Part shown: positions 1-7,066 of the stretch, piece after piece
How the letters are laid out: the number at the start of each line of letters is the position of its first letter
Position numbering within the stretch: position 1 is the first letter of the stretch
Assembly: GCF_951801035.1 (NCBI RefSeq)
Contig: NZ_CATOKT010000012.1
Direction: 5' to 3' (one strand)
Origin: Adlercreutzia sp910585575
GTDB taxonomy: Bacteria; Actinomycetota; Coriobacteriia; Coriobacteriales; Eggerthellaceae
Length of the DNA: 37,443 nucleotides
Translations under genes and position numbers: made by a program
Notes under the pieces: generated by a model
The model's database searches: none
What the model was told of the DNA's origin: nothing
What the model saw: only the letters and a program-made list of their open reading frames with translations

Positions 1-87
1 CCGCCCAGGGCCTCCGTGGTCGCATGCTCGGCGGAGGTGCGCTATGCTGCCGCAGTCGACTCCGGGATGGCCGGAACGGGCTGGTAG
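1..87 (+). CDS. possible C-terminal end of a truncated gene
   Basis: Frame 1 is open from the window edge to a TAG at 85-87. It would encode about 28 residues ending VDSGMAGTGW. There is no start in the window and the peptide is too short to assign to a family. A gene entering from the left is possible because the next promoter-like sequence lies only about 70 bases downstream, but an open frame this short also occurs by chance in GC-rich DNA. Low certainty. Confidence 0.25.
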   Translation, partial: PPRASVVACSAEVRYAAAVDSGMAGTGW

Positions 88-154
88 GAGATCGAGGGGA
101 TGCTGCCCCCATCAAAGTCACGCCGTCCTCCAAGGGCGCCTCCCCAATCGGCCG

Positions 155-183
155 TTGCCGCGGCTGTTGGCGGTCGGTATAAT
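155..183 (+). promoter_or_regulatory. strong sigma-70-type promoter
   Basis: A TTGCCG -35 box (155-160) and a perfect TATAAT -10 box (178-183) are separated by exactly 17 bases. The expected start is near 190. The nearest gene with a ribosome-binding site starts at 612, so the product is either a long leader or an independent RNA. Confidence 0.7.
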
Positions 184-189
184 GGCCGT

Positions 190-345
190 ATCAGGAAATT
201 CGAGTCCCGACCAGGGGCGCGCCGGAGAGAGACGGCGCGAGGGCCCCGACGGGACATTCTCGGGATTGGGGAATCCGACGCCATGACCCGCGCTCAAGCG
301 ACATACTGCAACGTACATTCAGTGAGCACCCCCCCCCAACGCATA
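190..345 (+). ncRNA. candidate structured RNA of unknown class
   Basis: The stretch downstream of the 155-183 promoter can fold into a long interrupted stem: 204-209 pairs with 250-255, 214-218 with 243-247, and 219-224 with 233-238, closing an 8-base purine loop (GAGAGAGA). A second hairpin pairs 260-267 with 272-278 around a GGGG loop. A run of nine C follows at 329-337. There is no ribosome-binding site and no convincing reading frame. The signature of SRP RNA, the opening of tmRNA and the conserved RNase P core were looked for and not seen. It could be an sRNA or a leader of the gene at 612. The 3' end is a guess, because no U-rich terminator follows. Confidence 0.35.
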
Positions 346-611
346 TTCTAGGGTAGACGTCACAGCCGTCCTCCGCATCGACGTCCATTCTGTACCACAT
401 CCCCCGCTAAAACCTTCTATATCGCCTGGCATCTTGCTCTTCAAAGCTGTTCCGCCAGAAGCTCAATGCCCCTCAGCCGAGCATAACCAGCGCCTTGCCA
501 TCGGCCGCGAGGCGCTAGGCAAGCGCGGCTCCGTCATCCCAAGGTGCCGACCTTCGCCCCTGCCCCTTCTTACCGGCAGAAAGCGCTACGGCAAAGAAAG
601 GAGGGTTCCAC
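346..611. other. non-coding stretch, possible long leader
   Basis: No supported gene. An imperfect hairpin pairs 490-499 with 518-526 (GCGCCTTGCC against GGCAAGCGC, one bulge). The last bases hold the ribosome-binding site GAAAGGAGGG (594-605 region) of the gene at 612. Base composition is lower in GC than in the core genes, as in the two genes that follow. Confidence 0.5.
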
Positions 612-1316
612 ATGATCGATCCACGCACCGACCTGCTTTTGAGCAAGTCAAAATTCGCCTTTATCCAAGACCAGGGATGCTGTGGTCGCACAGCCAATAA
701 TCCCGCAGATTTAGAATGGGCTGCGACCAAGGCATACCTGGATATGACACCGCGCACCATCAAAGGACTGGGCAGCGCAAACAACAAAACTCGGAAGGAC
801 ATTAGACGTCTCACGGTAGCCACTGCAGGCGAAGTTGCCACCACGATTGCCCGCAACACACCCAGCGGAGCTCGGTGCCAAGAGGCCTTTGACGAGATTC
901 ACCGGGCCCTCTGCACCGACTTCCTCAACCGGCTCAACAGCATCTTTGAGCAGCGCAGCAATGAGCCCTCCATCAGCAGCCAATCATACGGCAAGGCTCA
1001 AAAGCTAGTGAACATGCTTTTCAAGTACCTTTCATGCTTCAGCGATATAGACAGCCGCAGCAGCTGGTTCGACCTCTGCCACATACCCATTGACGCCTAC
1101 GTGCTCAGCTGGTGCAAGAAAAACGGAATAAGAGCTCGCGCATCATCGTGGAGCAAGCTGAGCGAAGAAGACTACGCGATGCTCCAGGAACGCATTCGCG
1201 TCAAACTCGCCGAGGGCACCCTTTCGATCGAAGGCATCCCCCTGCCGATCCGTCCCTTCGACGCTGAGTTCATCATCTGGTCCGAACAGCGCACACGCGC
1301 AAGAACTCGTAGTTAA
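612..1316 (+). CDS. protein of unknown function
   Basis: 234-residue soluble protein without a signal peptide or membrane segment. The ATG at 612 has a strong Shine-Dalgarno (AAGGAGGG) about 8 bases upstream. The C-terminal half contains the string YGKAQKLVNMLFKYL followed by a Cys- and Trp-containing stretch and HIPIDAYVLSW. A similar combination, as recalled from memory, occurs in uncharacterised Firmicutes proteins; no enzymatic motif is recognised. It is rich in Arg, Ser and Cys. It lies 38 bases upstream of the secreted repeat protein on the same strand, so the two are probably co-transcribed. Both are lower in GC than the surrounding housekeeping genes, which suggests an accessory, possibly acquired, unit. 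Function unknown. Confidence 0.75.
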   Translation: MIDPRTDLLLSKSKFAFIQDQGCCGRTANNPADLEWAATKAYLDMTPRTIKGLGSANNKTRKDIRRLTVATAGEVATTIARNTPSGARCQEAFDEIHRALCTDFLNRLNSIFEQRSNEPSISSQSYGKAQKLVNMLFKYLSCFSDIDSRSSWFDLCHIPIDAYVLSWCKKNGIRARASSWSKLSEEDYAMLQERIRVKLAEGTLSIEGIPLPIRPFDAEFIIWSEQRTRARTRS

Positions 1317-1354
1317 CCACATTCCCCGCAGATAACACGGAGAAAGGAAAGGAA

Positions 1355-3649
1355 ATGGAGAGAGCAAAACGCTCGAGATACCAACATCGGGTGTTAAAAG
1401 TCACACTCGCGCTACTTCTTTGTATCGCCTGCGTGCCAGCGCAGGCCTTCGTGAGCACAAAGCAGGCATGGGCCGCTTCTACGCCTTACGCTGTTTACTA
1501 TCAGGAACCCGATCGAGAAGGCTACACACTCGTCATCCAGGCATTTTCCAGCGCAAATGAAACCTATGGCGAAAAAATATGCGATTACGCCATCGAGGGA
1601 ACCGGCAGCACGGTAGGAGACCCAAGCCTTAACGATCAAGTCACCAAAGCTGTCGCAAAAACCTGCTACAGCACTTCTGATGCCGGTAGTCGCACTACCC
1701 GATACAGCCTCTCCGATTGTTTTTCCGGCCTCAAAAACCTACGTGAAGCCCAAATAAACATCAGCCCTTTAGTTACATCCTCGACAACCTATATTAACCT
1801 TGGTTCAATGTTCAAGGATTGCACCGCACTTGAGCGTATCGACTGGAATCTTCCCTTCGATAAGCTTGGCTCAAATCTCTGCACCGTGTTTATGAGCCTC
1901 AACGGCATGTTTGAAGGATGCTCGTCGCTCAAAGTCGCAAGCTTAACCGGAGACATACGCTTCCAAAATCCAGCCAGTTCTTTGAACATGTCGAGGATGT
2001 TCAAAGACTGCACGTCTCTCACGGCATGCACTTTCCCAAGTATATCGTGCGGAAGCTCCGTGTACATGGACAACATCTTCGAAGGATGCTCATCCTTGGT
2101 CACGAATCCTGCCAGTCCCAGTATCAGTGGTGTCATAGGTGGAACTAATCGTTATTATGCCAAGCTTTATGCATCTGGCGCTTTCCGAAACTGCACCTCG
2201 CTCGAAACTGTCAACTTCTCAGCAGATAGGTGCGAAGGGGTTTTCGACGGCTGTACCTCGCTCAAGCAAATCAAGCAGCCCGTCTCCGAGGACCGGAAAA
2301 AGCTGCTCGAAGCAGAGCTCCCCGTCGTTGACTCTTTCTATATCCCTGGCGCTACAGGAAAATGGCTGAGCAGCGACGGCCAATGGATTCCCGAGATCAT
2401 CGAAAACGATATCAAACCCGAATGGATTCAGCCAATAGAGGACGCCCGATACACGGGAAAGGAAATTACGCCATCTCTCGTAATCCAGGACGGCGCCGTT
2501 AAGCTTGAGCCCGGCAAGGACTTCACGGCAGCCTACGCCAATAACATTGAGCCTGGAACCGCGACAGTAACGATCACGGGCCGCGGCATTTACACGGGCA
2601 CTGTCGATACCAGCTTCAACATACTTTCACCCGATACGGGCGACGACAATCCCAACGACACCGATTCCTCATCGCAACCCGGCGGTACCAAGCCTGGCAC
2701 CACTACTGGCGGCAACTCCGAAAACCAGAGCGGCACCAAGCCCGGGAGCTCCAGCGGCAGCGGATCCAACAGTGGCAGTGGCAATGATTCCAGCTCAAGC
2801 ACCGCCCCCAACCCCGGGAGCTCCACCGCCGCGATGGCCCCTCCCCTCTCGGGCATCACCGTGGGCGGCGCGGGGGCCGGCGGCGCTTCCCTGCCCACCG
2901 CCACGGCGGGGACTCGTCCGCCGGTGTCCATCGTGGTGGGCGGCAAGAAGCTCGTCGAGGGCGTGGACTTCACCGTGCGCCGCGTCGGCGGCGACAAGGT
3001 GGGCGAGGCGTACCTCGTGCTGACGGGCACGGGCCTGAGCAAGTGGACGCGCACCGTCAAGTACATCGTGCTGCCCGCCGGCACGACCGTTAGCAAGGCC
3101 ACACTCGGCAAGAAGAGCACCAAGCTCGCTTGGAAAAAGCAGGCGAGCCAGACCGACGGCTATCAGGTGCGCTACTCCACCAAGAAATCCATGAAGAGCG
3201 CGAAGACGAAGACCGTCAAGGGAGCCAAGAAGACCTCAGCGAAGCTGCCGCGCGTCAAGACGGGCAAGAGCCTCTACGTCCAGGTGCGCACGTACAAGAA
3301 AGTGGGCGGCAAGACCTACTACTCCCCCTGGTCGGCGAAGACGCGCGTCTCGAACCCGCCGGCGACCTCCATCTCCAAGCTGAAGAAGGCCAAGCGCGGC
3401 TTCACCGTGAAGTGGAAGAAGCAGTCTAAGACGTGGACGACCGGTTACCAGGTGCGGTACTCGCTGAAGAAGTCGATGAAGGGCGCGAAGAAGCTGACGG
3501 TCAAGGGCGCCAAGAAGGCCTCGGCCAAGGTGTCGAAGCTCAAGGGCAACAAGAAATACTACGTGCAGGTGCGCACCTACAAGAAGGTGGGCAAGAAGAC
3601 CTATTACTCCCCCTGGTCGAAGGCCAAGACCGTGAAGACGAAGAAGTAG
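1355..3649 (+). CDS. secreted BspA-like leucine-rich-repeat surface protein with Fn3-like C-terminus
   Basis: 764 residues. The N-terminus is basic, followed by a hydrophobic core (LALLLCIACVPAQA) and a likely signal-peptidase site near residue 40 (AWA). Residues about 125-325 contain repeated MFKDCTSL / MFEGCSSL units, typical of BspA-type leucine-rich repeats. A beta-sandwich-like module (about 365-425, GKDFTAAYANNIEPGTATV) and a Ser/Gly/Pro linker (about 428-490) follow. A second such module lies at about 525-575, then two near-identical Lys-rich fibronectin-III-like repeats (about 580-665 and 675-764, sharing YVQVRTYKKVG and KTYYSPWS). No LPXTG or membrane anchor is seen, so attachment may rely on the very basic C-terminus. 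Role by family: adhesion or matrix binding. GC is visibly lower before about 2830 than after it, suggesting a mosaic gene. The start is supported by AGGAAAGGAA just upstream of the ATG. Confidence 0.88.
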   Translation: MERAKRSRYQHRVLKVTLALLLCIACVPAQAFVSTKQAWAASTPYAVYYQEPDREGYTLVIQAFSSANETYGEKICDYAIEGTGSTVGDPSLNDQVTKAVAKTCYSTSDAGSRTTRYSLSDCFSGLKNLREAQINISPLVTSSTTYINLGSMFKDCTALERIDWNLPFDKLGSNLCTVFMSLNGMFEGCSSLKVASLTGDIRFQNPASSLNMSRMFKDCTSLTACTFPSISCGSSVYMDNIFEGCSSLVTNPASPSISGVIGGTNRYYAKLYASGAFRNCTSLETVNFSADRCEGVFDGCTSLKQIKQPVSEDRKKLLEAELPVVDSFYIPGATGKWLSSDGQWIPEIIENDIKPEWIQPIEDARYTGKEITPSLVIQDGAVKLEPGKDFTAAYANNIEPGTATVTITGRGIYTGTVDTSFNILSPDTGDDNPNDTDSSSQPGGTKPGTTTGGNSENQSGTKPGSSSGSGSNSGSGNDSSSSTAPNPGSSTAAMAPPLSGITVGGAGAGGASLPTATAGTRPPVSIVVGGKKLVEGVDFTVRRVGGDKVGEAYLVLTGTGLSKWTRTVKYIVLPAGTTVSKATLGKKSTKLAWKKQASQTDGYQVRYSTKKSMKSAKTKTVKGAKKTSAKLPRVKTGKSLYVQVRTYKKVGGKTYYSPWSAKTRVSNPPATSISKLKKAKRGFTVKWKKQSKTWTTGYQVRYSLKKSMKGAKKLTVKGAKKASAKVSKLKGNKKYYVQVRTYKKVGKKTYYSPWSKAKTVKTKK

Positions 3650-3689
3650 CGAGGAGCGCTCACCCCACTACCCTTTCAAAGGTCTACCC

Positions 3690-3726
3690 AAGGACGCCGC
3701 TTTCCACCAGGCGGCGTCCTTCTTTT
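3690..3726 (+). terminator. rho-independent terminator of the BspA-like gene
   Basis: AAGGACGCCGC (3690-3700) pairs perfectly with GCGGCGTCCTT (3711-3721) across a 10-base loop, followed by CTTTT. Confidence 0.9.
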
Positions 3727-3752
3727 ACGCCCGCCCCAACTTTGGCGCTGTA

Positions 3753-3906
3753 GCGGGCGGGGGCGGCATCCCCGGAGGGCACCGTCTGAACGCCAAAAGA
3801 AAAGGCGGCCGAAGGCCGCCAGGTAAAAGCATGAGGGAGCGCAGCGCACGAGCGAAGCGAGCAGCGGAGCGGCGCGTGCCCGGAGCGGGATGCCGCCCCC
3901 GCCCGC
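3753..3906. repeat. 154-bp palindromic intergenic element
   Basis: Two perfect 20-bp arms in inverted orientation (3753-3772, beginning GCGGGCGGGG, and 3887-3906, ending CCCCGCCCGC) bracket about 114 bp. The interior has its own hairpin (GGCGGCC GAA GGCCGCC, near 3806-3822), a second inner pair (GGGCAC with GTGCCC) and a run of GCGAGCGAAGCGAGC-like repeats. It sits between the terminator of the BspA-like gene and the convergent mazG gene. No coding sequence is supported. The design resembles a non-autonomous palindromic repeat or MITE, but no target-site duplication was identified. Confidence 0.6.
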
Positions 3907-3957
3907 GGACGACCCCGAAAGCCAGGAGCGACCCGCGAGCGAGCCAAAGGCGAGCAA

Positions 3958-3976
3958 GCGGGAGCCGTCCTCCCGC
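3958..3976 (-). terminator. hairpin downstream of mazG
   Basis: GCGGGAG (3958-3964) pairs with CTCCCGC (3970-3976) over a 5-base loop, just past the mazG stop. There is no U-run on the minus strand, so termination here is uncertain. Confidence 0.35.
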
Positions 3977-3990
3977 AAGCAAAAGCCGCC

Positions 3991-4878
3991 CTACCCCTGC
4001 AGCATCTTCGCCATGGCCCAGAGCTCTTCCATCTCCTCGGTGCTCAAGTCCTCGATGCGGCGGTCCTGGCCGGCGGCGGCGCCTTCCATGAAAGCCCAGC
4101 GGGTGCGGAACTTCGCGCAGGTAAGGCGCAGCGATTCCTCGGCATTCACGCCCATTTTGCGCGCCACGTTCACCAGCGAGAACAGCACATCTCCAAACTC
4201 CAGGGCCACGGCCTGCTTGGCAGCCGGATCGGCGTCGCCGTCCACCTTGCCGTTAGAAGACTTGGGCGCCGCGGCGTAGGCCTCGCGCAGCTCGGCCACC
4301 TCCTCGGCCACCTTCTCCCACACCCCGTCGACGCTCTCCCACTCGAAGCCCGCTGCGGCGGCCTTCCGCGAGATCTTCTGCGCCTGCATGAGGGCCGGGA
4401 AGCTCTTTGGCACGCCGTCGAGCAGTCCCTCGGGCTCGTCAGCGTCGGCCTCGGCGGCACTGTCGGCCGCCTGCTTCTCGGCCATCTTCACCTGGTCCCA
4501 CAGGTCCAGCACCTCGTTGGCGTCGGCCGCCTGGGCCTCGCCGAACACGTGGGGGTGGCGGCGTACCATCTTCTCGTTGATGTCGCGGCAGACATCGTCG
4601 ATGGTGAACTCGCCGGCGTCGGCGGCGATTTGGGACTGCAGCACCACTTGCAGCAGCACGTCGCCCAGCTCTTCCCGCAGATGCTGCACCGACTGCGACT
4701 CAATGGCATCAACGGCCTCGTAGGCCTCTTCGATCATGTTGCTGGAAATGCTCTGATGCGTCTGCTCGCGATCCCAGGGGCAACCGTCGGGGGCACGCAG
4801 GGCCTCGATGGTTGCGACAAAATCGTTGAAGGACGGATGATCGGTAGCGACAACTTCAGCAACAAGCTTTTCGGTCAT
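3991..4878 (-). CDS. mazG: nucleoside triphosphate pyrophosphohydrolase MazG
   Basis: 295 residues from the ATG at 4878. MazG hydrolyses NTPs/dNTPs to NMP and pyrophosphate, a housecleaning function in the cytoplasm. The N-terminal domain shows the family signature GCPWDREQTHQS, followed by the metal-binding EEAYEAVDAI and EELGDVLLQVVLQSQIA motifs (ExxE...ExxD). A second MazG-like domain follows (EEVAELREAY, then LEFGDVLFSLVNVARK), so this is the two-domain form. An Asp/Glu/Ala-rich linker (near ADEPEGLLDG) joins them. The frame stays open upstream to a TTG at 4956. However, a TATAAT -10 box at 4965-4970 would start transcription at about that point, so the ATG at 4878 is preferred; its Shine-Dalgarno (AAAGAAG) is modest. 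Monocistronic. Confidence 0.93.
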   Translation of the reverse strand: MTEKLVAEVVATDHPSFNDFVATIEALRAPDGCPWDREQTHQSISSNMIEEAYEAVDAIESQSVQHLREELGDVLLQVVLQSQIAADAGEFTIDDVCRDINEKMVRRHPHVFGEAQAADANEVLDLWDQVKMAEKQAADSAAEADADEPEGLLDGVPKSFPALMQAQKISRKAAAAGFEWESVDGVWEKVAEEVAELREAYAAAPKSSNGKVDGDADPAAKQAVALEFGDVLFSLVNVARKMGVNAEESLRLTCAKFRTRWAFMEGAAAGQDRRIEDLSTEEMEELWAMAKMLQG

Positions 4879-4964
4879 GACAGCTTCTTTCAAATCAGGG
4901 GCGACATAGCGCGCAGAAAACGCCTGGTTTCCCGCAGCGCCTTCTAGTTTTCTCAACAGCGCCG

Positions 4965-4970
4965 ATTATA
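4965..4970 (-). promoter_or_regulatory. -10 element of mazG
   Basis: The minus strand reads GGTATAATCGG. A perfect TATAAT lies about 90 bases before the preferred mazG ATG. The -35 region 17 bases upstream is weak. Confidence 0.5.
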
Positions 4971-5231
4971 CCTTCTCCTGCCCTAGCAATCCCGCGCTGT
5001 CTTAGCGTCAACAAGCCTATTTCGTCACTAAATCCCCATTTCGGAGCCTAAAAAGTGCATTTTTGACCACATCCGCGCACTTTCGGCGGAAAAACCGTGC
5101 ATGAAACGGCCAAATTCTGTATTATCGTCTCTGCCAAAAGCAAGGACGCGCGGCACCACTCTTTCTTGTGCCCGCATCCTTAGGAAGTTTTCCCTGTTAA
5201 GAAACAGGGAACGAGAGAGAAAGAGTGTATT
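4971..5231. promoter_or_regulatory. divergent intergenic region mazG/mihF with mihF leader hairpin
   Basis: No gene is seen. For mihF, a TATTAT -10-like box lies near 5120-5125 (context CTGTATTATCG) with a poor -35. A perfect 9-bp hairpin (TTCCCTGTT 5190-5198, loop AAGA, AACAGGGAA 5203-5211) sits in the leader and ends about 20 bases before the mihF ATG. The Shine-Dalgarno there (GAGAGAAAGAG) is unusually weak for so basic a gene. A second small hairpin (GGCAC with GTGCC) lies near 5153-5173. Confidence 0.5.
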
Positions 5232-5540
5232 ATGCCCGCACCGACAATGACCCCTGAGCAGCGCGCTGCCGCCCTCGAGAAGGCTCGTATCGTTCGCGCC
5301 AAGCGTTCCGAGATCACCAACAAGCTTTCCATGGGCCTGCTCACCCCCGCTGAGGTTCTGGACCAGACCGACGATCCGGTTATCGGCCGCATGAAGGTGA
5401 AGGCCTTCGTGAACGCCCTCCCCGGCTTCGGCAAGGTGAAGACCGAGAAGCTCATGGAGGAGCTGGGCATTCCGGCCGAGCGTCGTCTGCAGGGTCTGGG
5501 CTCCAACCAGATGCAGTCCCTGAAGGCTGCCCTGTCCTAA
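5232..5540 (+). CDS. mihF: integration host factor, actinobacterial type (mIHF)
   Basis: 102 residues, matching the usual length of the short mIHF form. mIHF is an essential nucleoid-associated protein of Actinobacteria that binds and bends DNA through a helix-two-turn-helix. The sequence shows the conserved N-terminal helix (TPEQRAAALEKARIVRAKRSE), then LKxG-like NKLSMGLLTPAEVLDQ and the DNA-binding VNALPGFGKVKTEKLMEELGI segment ending in RRLQGLG. In many Actinobacteria mihF precedes gmk. Here it stands alone between its own promoter region and a strong terminator. The start is chosen at the first ATG after the leader hairpin; the ribosome-binding site is weak. Confidence 0.95.
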   Translation: MPAPTMTPEQRAAALEKARIVRAKRSEITNKLSMGLLTPAEVLDQTDDPVIGRMKVKAFVNALPGFGKVKTEKLMEELGIPAERRLQGLGSNQMQSLKAALS

Positions 5541-5561
5541 GCGACATTCGCCTACTTTCTC

Positions 5562-5597
5562 AAGCGCCAGTCTATAATAGGCTGGCGCTTTTGTTTT
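5562..5597 (+). terminator. rho-independent terminator of mihF
   Basis: AAGCGCCAG (5562-5570) pairs perfectly with CTGGCGCTT (5582-5590), followed by TTGTTTT. Confidence 0.92.
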
Positions 5598-5639
5598 GCC
5601 CGAAACGCCCCTGCCCTACCCCCGCCGTCAGGAGGATCC

Positions 5640-6563
5640 ATGCCCCTTATTCGCGTAGACTCGCTCGACGATCCGCGCCTCGACGCCTTCGCACGGCTGA
5701 CCGAGGCGCAACTGCGCAGCAAGCTGGAACCCGAGCGCGCGCTGTTCATTGCCGAGTCGGGCAAGGTCATCGAACGCGCCTTCGCGGGTGGCATGGAGCC
5801 CCTTTCGCTGCTGATAGAGGAGAAATGGCTCGAGCCCATGGCGCCGCTCATTGCGCAGATGGAAGAGCGACGGCGCGCCCTGCCCGACGCAGCCGAGCTG
5901 CCCGTGTTCGTGGCGCCCCGCGACGAGCTGGCACGCCTCACGGGCTTCGAGCTGACCCGCGGGGCACTGGCCGCCTTCCGCCGCCCTCCCCTGCCCTCCC
6001 TGGCCGACACCATCGGCTCGGGGCGGCTGGTGGCAGTGCTGGAGGACATTACCAACCATACCAACGTAGGAGCTATCTTCCGCAGCGCCGCGGCCATGGG
6101 CGTCGATGCCGTGCTGGCGAGCCCCGCCTGCTACGACCCGCTGTACCGCCGCGCTGTACGCGTGTCCATGGGCACGGTCTTTCAGGTGCCGTGGACGCGC
6201 ATTGGGAACCTCGACGAGCCCAACCGTCCCGGCGAGGGCACCTGGAGCGCCGAGGGCCTCGCTCAGCTGAAGGCCCTGGGATTCACCTGCGCCGCCATGG
6301 CCCTGTCCGACGACTCCATCACCCCCGACCAGCTGAACGAGCAGCTGGCCGCCCAGGAAGCTGCTACCGGTAAGCCGACAAAACTGGCGCTGCTCTTCGG
6401 CACGGAAGGCGACGGCTTGGCCCCCGCCACCATCGAGCGCTGCGACTACACGGTGCGCATTCCCATGGCCCCGGGCGTCGACTCGCTGAATGTAGCCGCC
6501 TCCAGCGCCGTGGCGTTCTATGCCTTCCGACGCCTGTCGAAACTGGGACGGACCGACGTATGA
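5640..6563 (+). CDS. TrmH-family (SpoU, SPOUT) RNA 2'-O-methyltransferase
   Basis: 307 residues. The protein belongs to the knotted SPOUT class that transfers methyl from S-adenosylmethionine to a ribose 2'-OH in rRNA or tRNA. The N-terminal part (about 1-115) is the substrate-recognition domain. The catalytic domain carries the three family motifs: EDITNHTNVGAIFRSAAAMG (motif 1, with the key Asn and Arg), LLFGTEGDGL (motif 2) and IPMAPGVDSLNVAASSAVAFY (motif 3, the knot and SAM site). The exact nucleotide target cannot be told from sequence. CAGGAGG lies directly before the ATG. Its stop overlaps the start of the next gene by four bases (ATGA), so the two are translationally coupled. Confidence 0.93.
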   Translation: MPLIRVDSLDDPRLDAFARLTEAQLRSKLEPERALFIAESGKVIERAFAGGMEPLSLLIEEKWLEPMAPLIAQMEERRRALPDAAELPVFVAPRDELARLTGFELTRGALAAFRRPPLPSLADTIGSGRLVAVLEDITNHTNVGAIFRSAAAMGVDAVLASPACYDPLYRRAVRVSMGTVFQVPWTRIGNLDEPNRPGEGTWSAEGLAQLKALGFTCAAMALSDDSITPDQLNEQLAAQEAATGKPTKLALLFGTEGDGLAPATIERCDYTVRIPMAPGVDSLNVAASSAVAFYAFRRLSKLGRTDV

Positions 6564-7057
6564 GCAAAACTATCCCAACGAAGCAAGGGCCCTGCCAAAC
6601 TCCCTCGCACTCGTCCCTCCTGACGGCCGCTACCTGGATAGCGCGCCTGTGCTTCGCCTTCGTCTTCGTCGTGAACGTGCAGTGCGCCCTGGGGTTCGCC
6701 CTCACGCCCGAGGCTTATATGGGCGCCTACGAACTGACTGGTGTGCCCGGTCGCGTGGCGGCCCAGGGTGTCGGCATCGCCTTCCTTATGTGGAACTGCA
6801 CCTATCCGGCCTTTATTGCAGCCCCGCGGCGCTTCACCGCCCTGGGCGTTGTCATCCTGGTCCAACAGGTGGTGGGGCTTATCGGCGAGTCGCTTATTCG
6901 CGCCACGCTCCCCGCCGGTCACGAGCTGTTGGCCTCCAGCATCAATCTGTTCATCACCTTCGATGCCGTCGGCCTCATTCTTATGGGCGTCTCCTTCGCC
7001 TTCCTTCGCATAGCAAAGGGGCGCTCCGAAGAGCGCCCCGAGAAGAGAGAAGGCTAA
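6560..7057 (+). CDS. small four-helix membrane protein of unknown function
   Basis: 165 residues with a polar N-terminus of about 20 residues. Four hydrophobic segments follow (about 22-45, 65-90, 92-115, 125-150), and a charged C-terminal tail (GRSEERPEKREG). No family motif is recognised. The ATG overlaps the TGA of the RNA methyltransferase gene, so it is expressed by coupling. The last codons contain a perfect GC hairpin (7018-7039) that works better as the terminator of the convergent htpG gene, so the C-terminal tail is partly dictated by that hairpin. Confidence 0.8.
   Translation: MSKTIPTKQGPCQTPSHSSLLTAATWIARLCFAFVFVVNVQCALGFALTPEAYMGAYELTGVPGRVAAQGVGIAFLMWNCTYPAFIAAPRRFTALGVVILVQQVVGLIGESLIRATLPAGHELLASSINLFITFDAVGLILMGVSFAFLRIAKGRSEERPEKREG
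7015..7039 (-). terminator. htpG terminator inside the neighbouring coding sequence
   Basis: On the minus strand GGGGCGCTC - TTCG - GAGCGCCCC forms a 9-bp stem with a stable UUCG tetraloop, followed by TTTGCT. It lies about 30 bases past the htpG stop, within the final codons of the convergent membrane-protein gene. Confidence 0.6.
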
Positions 7058-7066
7058 GTCTCGCGA

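Noticed and set aside
198..218. tRNA-like TTCGAGTCCC string near the left edge
   Set aside because: The flanks do not form a T-stem and no acceptor or anticodon arm could be found.
100..351. Short overlapping open frames in all phases between 42 and 400
   Set aside because: None has a ribosome-binding site, and they run across the stem-loop RNA candidate with Arg/Pro-rich chance translations.
4879..4956. TTG start extending MazG by 26 residues
   Set aside because: A TATAAT box at 4965-4970 would start transcription at that point, leaving no leader, and there is no ribosome-binding site.
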